10,399 nt of DNA from Roseburia_C amylophila (lineage in GTDB: Bacteria > Bacillota > Clostridia > Lachnospirales > Lachnospiraceae), in assembly GCF_025567465.1 (NCBI RefSeq), contig NZ_JAOQKI010000032.1, forward strand, positions 1 to 10,399, written 5' to 3'. The position numbers were made by a program, and so were the translations under genes. Each line of letters begins with the position of its first letter. Positions within the stretch are counted from its first letter, which is position 1. The notes beneath the pieces were generated by a model, which saw only the letters and a list, made by a program, of their open reading frames with translations, did no database searches and had not been told where the DNA came from. Below, in pieces: positions 1 through 6,140 of the stretch.

Positions 1-135
1 CAGCAGGGACAGTTCCAGGGACAGCCGCAGCAGGGACAGTTCCAGGGAAGACCACAGCAGGGACAGTTCCAGGGACAGCCGCAGCAGGGACAGTTCCAGG
101 GAAGACCACAGCAGGGACAATTCCAGGGACAGCCA
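1..135 (+). repeat. 27-base in-frame tandem repeat, five full units in window
   Basis: There are five consecutive 27-base units encoding QQGQFQG followed by QP or RP. The units alternate: 1, 3 and 5 end in Gln-Pro, 2 and 4 in Arg-Pro, giving a 54-base higher-order period. Units 1 and 3 are identical, and so are units 2 and 4. Unit 5 has CAA for CAG at its fourth codon and CCA for the final CCG. A degenerate sixth unit (QQARP) follows. The array continues off the left edge, so its total length is unknown. Near-identity between units suggests recent expansion or homogenisation. Confidence 0.95.
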
Positions 136-1344
136 CAGCAGGCACGCCCGCCTAAGAAACCATTTAAGATGACGAAACAGTTATGGGCATTGCTTATTGC
201 AGTCATTGCAGTTGTAGTAGTTGCAATTGTTGCACTTGTGGTAGTGAAGAATCAGAAAAAGAAAGTAAATATCAACGATTATATTTCTGTAGAGTATAAC
301 GGATATGAAACAGCAGGAACTGCATATGTTGATTTCGACGAGACCGGATTCAGTGAAGCTGTTATCAAGGCACAGGGAAAGAAACTTAAAAATGTAAAAT
401 CTCTTGATGACCTTGACTGGAGTGACCTCACAGATTTGATGGGAAGTAGTAACTGGGATTTGATTGACAGTATTACTTTTGATGTGAAACCGGATTCAGA
501 CCTGTCAAATGGTGATGTGGTAACCGTTACTGCTTCATGGAATGAAGATTATGAGAAAAAAGCAGGGGTTAAAATTCTTTCCAAAGAACAGGAATTTACA
601 GTAGAAGGACTGGAAGAAGTAAAAGAAGTTGATCCGTTTGAAGATATCGAGGTAACCTTCTCAGGAACACCACCTTATGTATATCCAAACTGGACCAATA
701 ATTCAGATGATGATTACTTACGTTATCTGTGGTTCAATTTTGAAGATTATGACAGCCTTGATGTTGGTGATACCGTAACTTTAACAGTTGATGAGTCAGA
801 AGAGAATGCATTGGCAAATGGTTACAAATTCACACAGACATCAAAAGAATATATTGTATCCGGAGTAGACTCTTATGTAACATCTGCTGCAGATATTTCA
901 GCAGACAATCTGGATTCCATGAAAAATGAAGCAACAGATGCGTTAGATGCATATTTTGCAAATAACAATTCCTATATTGGAAATTCCGGATTCAGTTATG
1001 AAGGTTCTTATTATCTGGTTGCAAAAAACAGTGATACATGGGGTGATACGAACGTCCTTTATCTGGTATTTTCGACAACTGTAACCAGTGCAGAAAATGC
1101 ATTTGAGCCAACTGTTGTATACTTCCCGGTAAAATATACAAATATTATGGCATTATCCGATGGAAGCCAGAACTTTAATACATATGGTGATATCGAAGGA
1201 TATACTGATTTAGAGTATGATGACGGATGGTATAATGTTGATGGTTATACAGATGGGGCACAGATGTTTAATGATCTGGTTGTAACTCAGAAGGTTGATT
1301 ATACTTACGAAGTAACTGATAATTTAACTCAGTTTGGAAACTAA
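1..1344 (+). CDS. Q-rich repeat, single-pass membrane protein (5' end outside window)
   Basis: The frame is open from base 1, so the methionine codon at 169 is internal and the true start lies upstream. In window residues: 1-45 are five QQGQFQGQP-like nonapeptides, followed by a Pro/Lys linker. Residues 61-82 are one hydrophobic helix, flanked on both sides by lysines. The remaining ~365 residues are acidic, Asp/Asn/Tyr-rich and have no cysteine, as expected for an exported part. This part seems to hold two related beta-type modules, each running from a V-E-Y/F-x-G strand (DYISVEYNG, DIEVTFSG) through a GD-V-VT-T strand (NGDVVTVTA, VGDTVTLTV) to a final EFTVEG or EYIVSG strand. By analogy with clostridial proteins of this layout and with the next gene, the missing N-terminus may be a zinc ribbon; that is inference. 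The function is unknown. The stop lies 11 bases before the next gene, so the two are probably cotranscribed. Confidence 0.85.
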   Translation, partial: QQGQFQGQPQQGQFQGRPQQGQFQGQPQQGQFQGRPQQGQFQGQPQQARPPKKPFKMTKQLWALLIAVIAVVVVAIVALVVVKNQKKKVNINDYISVEYNGYETAGTAYVDFDETGFSEAVIKAQGKKLKNVKSLDDLDWSDLTDLMGSSNWDLIDSITFDVKPDSDLSNGDVVTVTASWNEDYEKKAGVKILSKEQEFTVEGLEEVKEVDPFEDIEVTFSGTPPYVYPNWTNNSDDDYLRYLWFNFEDYDSLDVGDTVTLTVDESEENALANGYKFTQTSKEYIVSGVDSYVTSAADISADNLDSMKNEATDALDAYFANNNSYIGNSGFSYEGSYYLVAKNSDTWGDTNVLYLVFSTTVTSAENAFEPTVVYFPVKYTNIMALSDGSQNFNTYGDIEGYTDLEYDDGWYNVDGYTDGAQMFNDLVVTQKVDYTYEVTDNLTQFGN

Positions 1345-1355
1345 AGGAGAAGGAA

Positions 1356-2090
1356 ATGAATTCTGGAAATGATTTTACAAAGCACATTCATGTGAAAAAT
1401 ATCATTCGTCTGTTATCTATTTTATTAATGGTATTTTTCTTTGTACCATCATTTATGGTATCCTGTGCTGGATATGGAAATATTAAAATTAGTGCTTTTA
1501 AAGCTATGACAGGTATTAAGATAGAAGGCGAAAGTGTAACAGATCCAAAAGTAATCTGCATTATAATGCTGTTGCTTCCAATCGCTATGCTGGCTCTCTG
1601 GTGCTTAAAGAGCGTATTAAAAGACAAAATTGCTGCAATCGCATCCGGAAGCTGTGCAGTTGTTGACTTTATTTTCTGGATTGCACTTTGCGTCGGAGTA
1701 AATAAGGAAGCAACAGATAATTACTGTACAGCAAAAGTTACAGCCGGATTTATATTTAATATCTTATTTATTCTGGCAATTGTAGTGTTGGATCTGTTGA
1801 TTATTATCAATGTACTTCAGGCTGAGAAGCCATTAATCAGACAGAAAATGATGAATGGATATCAGGGAATGCCACAGCAGAACATGTATGGAAATGTACC
1901 ACCACAGCAGGGACAGTTCCAGGGACAGCCAATGCAGCCACAGCAGCAGGGTCAGTTCCAGAGCCAGCCAGTACAGCCGCAGCAGCCTGTACAGCCACAG
2001 CAGCCGACTCAGCCGGTATGCAGCAAATGTGGAGCTCCACTTGTAGCTGGAAATAAGTTCTGCACCAAGTGCGGAAATCCGGTTGCATAA
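1356..2090 (+). CDS. Four-helix membrane protein with Q-rich linker and C-terminal zinc ribbon
   Basis: The protein has 244 residues. The start is supported by AAGGAG just upstream. Four hydrophobic segments lie at about 16-37, 66-84, 92-114 and 129-153. Lysines in the 2-3 loop and after helix 4 place both termini in the cytoplasm. Residues 165-220 are a Met/Gln/Pro-rich linker containing PQQGQFQGQP and a variant copy, QQGQFQSQP. Residues 222-239 are a zinc ribbon of the short C-x2-C-x10-C-x2-C type (CSKCG ... CTKCG), ending in NPVA, as is typical of zinc_ribbon_2/DZANK-like domains. The Q-rich motif is shared with the preceding gene, so the two products may work together or be related by domain shuffling; that is inference. 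No catalytic motif is visible and the biochemical role is unknown. Confidence 0.85.
   Translation: MNSGNDFTKHIHVKNIIRLLSILLMVFFFVPSFMVSCAGYGNIKISAFKAMTGIKIEGESVTDPKVICIIMLLLPIAMLALWCLKSVLKDKIAAIASGSCAVVDFIFWIALCVGVNKEATDNYCTAKVTAGFIFNILFILAIVVLDLLIIINVLQAEKPLIRQKMMNGYQGMPQQNMYGNVPPQQGQFQGQPMQPQQQGQFQSQPVQPQQPVQPQQPTQPVCSKCGAPLVAGNKFCTKCGNPVA
1905..1931 (+). repeat. Single copy of the upstream 27-base Q-rich unit
   Basis: This block in the second gene matches the first unit of the array at 1-135 in 26 of 27 bases. Only the last base differs (CCA against CCG). It is in the same codon phase and encodes QQGQFQGQP. A diverged second copy follows at about 1941-1967 (QQGQFQSQP). Near-identity at DNA level between neighbouring genes points to duplication or gene conversion. 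Confidence 0.9.
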
Positions 2091-2116
2091 ACTGGAATAT
2101 AAAATAAGTAATAAGT

Positions 2117-2154
2117 AAACTACGAGAAACACGCTTTATGAGCTACTCTCGTAA
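2117..2154 (-). repeat. Dispersed intergenic repeat, copy A (inverted)
   Basis: Read on the minus strand, this contains GAGTAGCTCATAAAGCGTG, followed by TTTCTCGTAG. It aligns almost base for base with copy B near 4768-4797 and shares the core TAAAGCGTGTTT. It has its own short inverted repeat, TACGAGA (2121-2127) with TCTCGTA (2147-2153). It lies between the zinc-ribbon gene and the shared terminator. In the minus direction it comes just after the terminator that would end the MATE transcript, the same order as in the other two copies. No ORF or transposase is associated. Confidence 0.7.
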
Positions 2155-2160
2155 ATAAGT

Positions 2161-2203
2161 AGAAGCCCCATCCTCTGATGATTCAGAGGATGGGGCTTCT
2201 TTT
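2161..2203. terminator. Strong hairpin terminator between convergent genes
   Basis: A perfect 18-base stem (2161-2178 with 2183-2200) has a 4-base loop TGAT. It is followed on the plus strand by a short T run (2200-2203). It lies 70 bases after the zinc-ribbon gene and 30 bases beyond the MATE stop. It therefore probably terminates both converging transcripts, although the T-tract on the minus side is poor. Confidence 0.85.
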
Positions 2204-2233
2204 CTGCTGCTGCAGCATTGCAGGTTCTGGATT

Positions 2234-3583
2234 TTATACAGCCTGACTGCGGAGCTGTTTCTTTTTCCGGTTCTTCCAAACAAGATAGGAAATCATAAGT
2301 GGTACACCGGCACCAATCCATGCTACCGGGCTTGCCAGGCGGACTGACCAGTATCCATATGGATTTAAAAGGAGCCATACGACACCGACACGGCAAATCA
2401 TTTCAAAGATACCGCTGACCATAGGCATGATACCTTTTCCAAGTCCCTGCAAAGAAGTACGATAAAGGTAAATAAGAGCAAGAAAGAAGAAAAAGCAGCT
2501 GATGGTATTTAAGTACTGTGTGGCATAACTGTAAATGGCTTCCGTCGGTTCGCTTAAGAAAAGGGAAACAATGGAACGGCCAAATACAGTACAGATGAAT
2601 GCAGCAATTGCAACAGTTCCAAGGGCGATTCCAAAGGCCTTCTTCATGCCATCGAAGATGCGTTCGTATTTTCCAGCACCTAAGTTCTGACCACAGTAAG
2701 TAGACATTGTGGTTCCAAGAGCCGGCATTGGCTGGGTGGAAATCTGTTCTACCTTGGATGCAGCAGTAAAGGCTGCAACAGCACTGGAACCAAATACATT
2801 TACTGCAGACTGAAGAATCATGGAACCAACAGCTATCAGAGAGTAGTTCAAAGCCATCGGGATACCAAGCCCCATCATCTGGGCGGTTGTCACGCGGTCG
2901 ATGTAGTAATCACTTTTTCTGGTGCGGAGAATCGTGAATTTACGGTACATATAAATAAGACAGAGAACAGCGGAAATACCCTGTGAGATTACGGTGGCAT
3001 ATGCAGCACCTGCAACATTTAATTTTAAAGTTACAATACAGAATAAATCCAGTACAATATTAAGAGCGGAGGAAAACAGCAGGAAGTATAATGGAGTCTT
3101 GCTGTCACCAACACCTCTTAAAATTCCGGAAACAACATTGTACATCATACTGGTAATGATACCCCAGAAGATAACCCGGATATAAGAGTCTGCCATATCA
3201 AGAATATTATCCGGTGTGTTCATAAAGATTAAAAGCTCCCGGGAAGTAGTAACAGTCAATGCGGTAAGAATCACGGAAATGATTATGGTTAAGAGGAAGG
3301 ATAAAGCAACAATATGCTTTAAACGGCTTTCATCCTTTGCACCGAAAGCCTGTGATACCATAACACCGAATCCCTGGGCAAGTCCGGATGCAAAACCAAG
3401 CACCAGAAACATAATAGAACCGGTTGCACCTACAGCAGCCAAGGCATCTTCTCCTAAAAACTGCCCTACAATGATGGTATCTACCATGCTGTAGAACTGC
3501 TGGAACAGATTCCCGAACAATACAGGAAGTGAGAAGAGAAGGATTAATTTTAGTGGATTTCCGGTTGTCATATCTTTCGTCAT
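2234..3583 (-). CDS. MATE family multidrug/metabolite efflux transporter
   Basis: This is a 449-residue integral membrane protein, normal length for the MATE family. MATE proteins export organic cations, drugs or metabolites in exchange for Na+ or H+; the substrate here cannot be told. Two homologous halves are visible, about 14-175 and 235-395, with roughly 12 hydrophobic helices. Family motifs include the helix-1/2 segment GNLFQQFYSMVDTIIVGQFLG, LRGVGDSKTPL (155-165) ending the first half, and the equivalent SLQGLGKGIMPM (377-388) in the second. The C-terminus is Lys/Arg-rich (KNRKKKQLRS), hence cytoplasmic. The start is fixed by an AAGGAG site (complement of 3593-3598) 9 bases upstream. 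The gene is divergent from a LysR-type regulator across 148 bases, a classic arrangement in which the regulator controls the transporter. The leader carries a hairpin with a T-tract. Confidence 0.93.
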   Translation of the reverse strand: MTKDMTTGNPLKLILLFSLPVLFGNLFQQFYSMVDTIIVGQFLGEDALAAVGATGSIMFLVLGFASGLAQGFGVMVSQAFGAKDESRLKHIVALSFLLTIIISVILTALTVTTSRELLIFMNTPDNILDMADSYIRVIFWGIITSMMYNVVSGILRGVGDSKTPLYFLLFSSALNIVLDLFCIVTLKLNVAGAAYATVISQGISAVLCLIYMYRKFTILRTRKSDYYIDRVTTAQMMGLGIPMALNYSLIAVGSMILQSAVNVFGSSAVAAFTAASKVEQISTQPMPALGTTMSTYCGQNLGAGKYERIFDGMKKAFGIALGTVAIAAFICTVFGRSIVSLFLSEPTEAIYSYATQYLNTISCFFFFLALIYLYRTSLQGLGKGIMPMVSGIFEMICRVGVVWLLLNPYGYWSVRLASPVAWIGAGVPLMISYLVWKNRKKKQLRSQAV

Positions 3584-3600
3584 AATTATAAGCTCCTTTC

Positions 3601-3626
3601 AAAAAAATTTGCAGAAATGTTCTGCA
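3601..3626 (-). promoter_or_regulatory. Palindrome/hairpin with T-tract in the MATE leader
   Basis: The plus strand reads TGCAGAA-ATG-TTCTGCA at 3610-3626, a perfect 7-base inverted repeat with a 3-base centre. On the minus (MATE) strand the RNA hairpin is followed by AA and seven T residues (complement of 3607-3601), then at once by the ribosome-binding site. It could be a weak intrinsic terminator within the 5' leader (attenuator) or a protein operator. The sequence does not separate these. Confidence 0.5.
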
Positions 3627-3667
3627 CTATATGAGAAAAAAGTACTATATTCTTTGGAAACGGGATT

Positions 3668-3696
3668 AGTATACATTGGTAAAATAAAAATGACAA
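3668..3696 (-). promoter_or_regulatory. Sigma-A promoter for the MATE gene
   Basis: On the minus strand the -35 is TTGTCA (complement of 3691-3696), then exactly 17 bases, then the -10 TATACT (complement of 3668-3673). The predicted start is near 3661, giving a leader of about 78 bases before the MATE start codon. Confidence 0.7.
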
Positions 3697-3700
3697 TGTA
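3672..3700. promoter_or_regulatory. Candidate LysR-type operator between divergent genes
   Basis: TACATTG (3672-3678) and CAATGTA (3694-3700) form a perfect 7-base inverted repeat with a 15-base spacer, so the half-site centres are 22 bases (about two helical turns) apart. The left arm overlaps the MATE -10 box and the right arm overlaps its -35 box. The right arm also lies where the -35 of the regulator promoter would be. The position fits repression of the transporter and autoregulation by the adjacent regulator. Assignment to that regulator is inference. Confidence 0.45.
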
Positions 3701-3716
3701 AAAATCAATCTAATTA

Positions 3717-3725
3717 TGGTATAAT
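3717..3725 (+). promoter_or_regulatory. Extended -10 promoter of the LysR-type regulator gene
   Basis: TGG-TATAAT is an extended -10 element (TGn plus a perfect TATAAT). No good -35 is seen at 16-18 bases upstream, which is tolerated by extended -10 promoters. The -10 ends six bases before the ATG at 3732, so transcription would begin at or beside the start codon. Confidence 0.65.
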
Positions 3726-3731
3726 TCGCTC

Positions 3732-4619
3732 ATGAATACGAATTTAGAATATTACAAATTTTTTTATTATGTAGGAAAACTTCACAGTATTACATTGGCA
3801 GCAGAAGAACTGAATGTTTCACAGCCGGCAGTGTCCCAGGCAATCCGTAATTTGGAGCGGGAGCTGGGAACCACCCTTTTCATGCGGACATCCAGAGGGG
3901 TGCGTCTGACTGCAGAGGGGCAGACGCTTTACGGCTATGTGCAGCGGGGCTATGAGACCATCCGGGAAGGTGAACGCAAATTCCTTGAAATGCAGGAGCT
4001 GACCAGCGGAGAAGTATGTATTGGAGCCAGCGATATGACACTGCAGTTTTATCTGCTTTCTTATCTGGAACAGTTTCATGAGCAGTATCCGAAAATCAGG
4101 ATTACAGTTACCAATGCACCGACACCGGAGACACTGAAATATCTGCAGAGCGGCAGAATCGATTTTGGTGTAGTCAGCACGCCTATGGAGACAACGAAGA
4201 ATATGCATGTAATTCCGGTGCGTGAGATAGAAGATGTCTTTGTGGCAGGACGAAAATTTGAATATTTAAAGGGCGGTAAATTAAGCTATAAAGAATTGGA
4301 ACATCTGCCGGTTATGTGCCTGGAGGGAAATACCTCTACCAGAAAATATGTAGAGGAATTTCTGCTGGGCGAAGGCGTTGTGATTCATCCGGAGATAGAA
4401 CTTGCCACCAGCGATATGCTGATACAGTTTGCAAAAAGGAGCCTTGGCATAGCAAATGTGGTCAGGGACTTTGCCCAGGAAGAAATTGATAAGGGGGAAC
4501 TGTTTCAGATTACATTTAATAAGAAGATTCCTGCCAGACAGTTCTGTATTGTTTCGGATGACAGGGTTCCGTTGACTGCGGCAGCAGAAAAATTATTGAA
4601 ATTATTACAACATAAGTAA
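3732..4619 (+). CDS. LysR-type transcriptional regulator
   Basis: The product has 295 residues, the usual length for the family. The N-terminal winged helix-turn-helix covers about 1-62, with the recognition segment in ITLAAEELNVSQPAVSQAIR (20-39) and the following wing LERELGTTLFMRTSRGVRLT (41-60). A linker helix (60-90) leads to the two-lobed periplasmic-binding-protein-like effector domain (92-295), including the typical GRIDFGVVS and ATSDMLIQFAKRSLGIA segments. It is a cytoplasmic DNA-binding regulator whose effector is unknown. The start cannot be much later, because the helix-turn-helix begins about 18 residues in. No Shine-Dalgarno sequence precedes it, and a TATAAT lies six bases upstream, so the mRNA is probably leaderless. 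It diverges from the MATE gene, its likely target. The next gene is purA, beyond a separate promoter and terminator. Confidence 0.93.
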   Translation: MNTNLEYYKFFYYVGKLHSITLAAEELNVSQPAVSQAIRNLERELGTTLFMRTSRGVRLTAEGQTLYGYVQRGYETIREGERKFLEMQELTSGEVCIGASDMTLQFYLLSYLEQFHEQYPKIRITVTNAPTPETLKYLQSGRIDFGVVSTPMETTKNMHVIPVREIEDVFVAGRKFEYLKGGKLSYKELEHLPVMCLEGNTSTRKYVEEFLLGEGVVIHPEIELATSDMLIQFAKRSLGIANVVRDFAQEEIDKGELFQITFNKKIPARQFCIVSDDRVPLTAAAEKLLKLLQHK

Positions 4620-4648
4620 AACTTATATCGAGTATAAGGAATATTGAC

Positions 4649-4677
4649 TTTACTTATAATATCTGATTCGGTATAAT
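4649..4677 (+). promoter_or_regulatory. Probable sigma-A promoter upstream of purA
   Basis: The -10 TATAAT (4672-4677) lies 17 bases after TTTACT (4649-4654), a 4 of 6 match to the -35 consensus. Transcription would start near 4684, followed within about 12 bases by an intrinsic terminator. No better promoter is visible between that terminator and purA. Another TATAAT at 4655-4660 has no suitably spaced -35. Confidence 0.55.
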
Positions 4678-4681
4678 CAGA
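4662..4681. promoter_or_regulatory. Operator-like dyad over the purA -10 box
   Basis: TCTGATT (4662-4668) and AATCAGA (4675-4681) form a perfect 7-6-7 inverted repeat covering the -10 hexamer. Because it lies upstream of the predicted transcription start, it would act as DNA rather than as RNA. The binding protein is unknown; it is not a recognisable PurR box. Confidence 0.35.
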
Positions 4682-4694
4682 AAGTAAGAAGCAG

Positions 4695-4723
4695 AGAACT
4701 GGTTTTTACACCGGTTCTTTTTT
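4695..4723 (+). terminator. Intrinsic terminator between the promoter and purA
   Basis: AGAACTGGT (4695-4703) pairs with ACCGGTTCT (4710-4718), nine base pairs with one G-T wobble, around a 6-base loop. Six T residues follow (4718-4723). It may end the regulator-gene transcript. It also stands downstream of the likely purA promoter, so purA expression would need readthrough or antitermination, or another promoter that I do not see. Confidence 0.8.
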
Positions 4724-4724
4724 G

Positions 4725-4814
4725 CTTTACAGGAAATTGCTTTTCTGTAAAGTAAAACACGCTCCGCGAGTAGCTCGTAAAGCGTGTTTCTCATAGTTAC
4801 GCGAGCAGCGAGAA
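4725..4814 (+). repeat. Dispersed intergenic repeat, copy B (longest)
   Basis: The first part (4725-4752) is a 28-base palindrome: CTTTACAGGAAA, loop TTGC, TTTTCTGTAAAG, with one G-T mismatch. It matches copy C at 27 of 28 bases. The second part (4755-4789) is a longer hairpin: AAACACGCT pairs with AGCGTGTTT, with CGAG/CTCG nested inside. It contains the core TAAAGCGTGTTT found in all three copies, and is followed by a tail (CTCATAGTTACGCGAGCAGC) partly shared with the others. The element fills most of the space between the terminator and the purA ribosome-binding site. Confidence 0.75.
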
Positions 4815-4847
4815 GAACATATTTCTTATTATAAGGAGGAAATAAAA

Positions 4848-6122
4848 ATGGTTACAGCAGTAGTTGGTGCAAACTGGGGAGATGAAGGAAAAGGCAAGAT
4901 TACTGATATGCTTGCAAAGGAAGCAGATATTATTATCCGTTTCCAGGGTGGTGCAAATGCAGGACATACTATCGTAAATGATTACGGAAAATTTGCATTA
5001 CATACCCTTCCATCAGGAGTGTTCTACGGACATACCACAAGTATTATCGGAAATGGTGTTGCACTTGATATCCCGAAGCTTTTCAATGAGATGAAGTCTA
5101 TTACAGACCGTAATGTACCGGCACCTAAGCTTTTGGTTTCTGACCGTGCACAGATTGTTATGCCGTATCATGTGCTTTTTGATCAGTACGAAGAGGAGCG
5201 TCTTGGCAAGAAATCATTCGGTTCTACCAAGTCAGGTATTGCACCATTTTATTCAGATAAATATGCAAAAATCGGTTTCCAGGTAAGTGAACTTTTCGAT
5301 GAGGATACTTTAACAGAAAAGGTAGACCGTATCTGTGAAATGAAAAATATTATGTTAGAGCATATGTACCACAAACCATTACTGGACAAGGCAGAGCTGT
5401 TAAATACATTGCATGAGTACCGTGATATGGTAGCTCCGTATGTCTGTGATGTTTCTTTATATCTTGATAAGGCAATCAAAGAAGGAAAGAACATTCTCTT
5501 AGAGGGACAGCTTGGAACCTTAAAAGACCCGGATCACGGAATTTATCCAATGGTAACATCTTCTTCTACATTGGCTGCATATGGTGCAATCGGAGCAGGA
5601 ATCCCGCCATATGAGATTAAGAAAATTGTTACTGTATGTAAAGCATATTCTTCTGCTGTTGGTGCAGGTGCATTCGTCAGCGAAATCTTTGGCGAAGAAG
5701 CAGATGAATTAAGAAAACGCGGTGGAGACGGCGGAGAATTCGGCGCAACCACAGGACGTCCAAGACGTATGGGATGGTTTGACTGCGTGGCAAGTAAATA
5801 CGGCTGCCGTATGCAGGGAACTACCGATGTAGCATTTACTGTGTTAGATGTTTTAGGATATTTAGATGAGATTCCGGTTTGCGTAGGATATGAAATCGAC
5901 GGAGAAGTAACCACAGACTTCCCTGTAACCACAAAGCTTGAAAAAGCAAAACCTGTATTAAAGAAACTTCCGGGCTGGAAGACAGATATCCGTGGAATTA
6001 AGAAATACGAAGACCTTCCGGAAAACTGCCGTAAATATGTAGAATTCATCGAAGAACAGATTGGATATCCGATTACCATGGTTTCTAACGGACCGGGAAG
6101 AAATGATATCATTTATCGTTAA
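4848..6122 (+). CDS. purA: Adenylosuccinate synthase, divergent signature variant
   Basis: PurA joins IMP and aspartate using GTP to give adenylosuccinate, the first step from IMP to AMP, in the cytoplasm. The 424 residues are close to the usual ~430. The N-terminal GTP loop is WGDEGKGK (10-17), with catalytic Asp12 and His40 in the GGANAGHT segment. The later GEFGATTGRPRRMGWFD segment and the terminal PGRNDIIYR are typical. Two signatures deviate. The usual Gln before WGDEGKGK is Asn9. The TTGRGIGPAY..K..R region reads STKSGIAPFYSDKYAK (126-141), so the Arg that contacts the nucleotide in E. coli (Arg143) is Lys141, while the preceding Lys138 is kept. AAGGAGG at 4833-4839 fixes the start with 8-base spacing. 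The HAD gene follows after 18 bases, probably in the same operon. Confidence 0.95.
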   Translation: MVTAVVGANWGDEGKGKITDMLAKEADIIIRFQGGANAGHTIVNDYGKFALHTLPSGVFYGHTTSIIGNGVALDIPKLFNEMKSITDRNVPAPKLLVSDRAQIVMPYHVLFDQYEEERLGKKSFGSTKSGIAPFYSDKYAKIGFQVSELFDEDTLTEKVDRICEMKNIMLEHMYHKPLLDKAELLNTLHEYRDMVAPYVCDVSLYLDKAIKEGKNILLEGQLGTLKDPDHGIYPMVTSSSTLAAYGAIGAGIPPYEIKKIVTVCKAYSSAVGAGAFVSEIFGEEADELRKRGGDGGEFGATTGRPRRMGWFDCVASKYGCRMQGTTDVAFTVLDVLGYLDEIPVCVGYEIDGEVTTDFPVTTKLEKAKPVLKKLPGWKTDIRGIKKYEDLPENCRKYVEFIEEQIGYPITMVSNGPGRNDIIYR

Positions 6123-6140
6123 GAATAAAGGCAGATTGTG

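Noticed and set aside
1..135. CRISPR array
   Set aside because: The 27-base units are contiguous and in-frame coding repeats with no spacers.
1833..2132. Open frames on the minus strand over the Q-rich part of the zinc-ribbon gene
   Set aside because: They are shadows of CAG-rich codons; the product is low-complexity Leu/Ala sequence, with no ribosome-binding site.
4644..4660. TTGACT and TATAAT close together upstream of purA
   Set aside because: The spacing of 5 bases is impossible for a sigma-A promoter; the second TATAAT at 4672 with TTTACT at 17 bases is preferred.
4661..4671. PurR box upstream of purA
   Set aside because: Only a partial CCGAAT-like match on the minus strand, with no second box at the expected distance.
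5543..6112. Long minus-strand open frame inside purA
   Set aside because: It is antisense to a conserved enzyme, with Ser/Pro-rich shadow composition and no ribosome-binding site.
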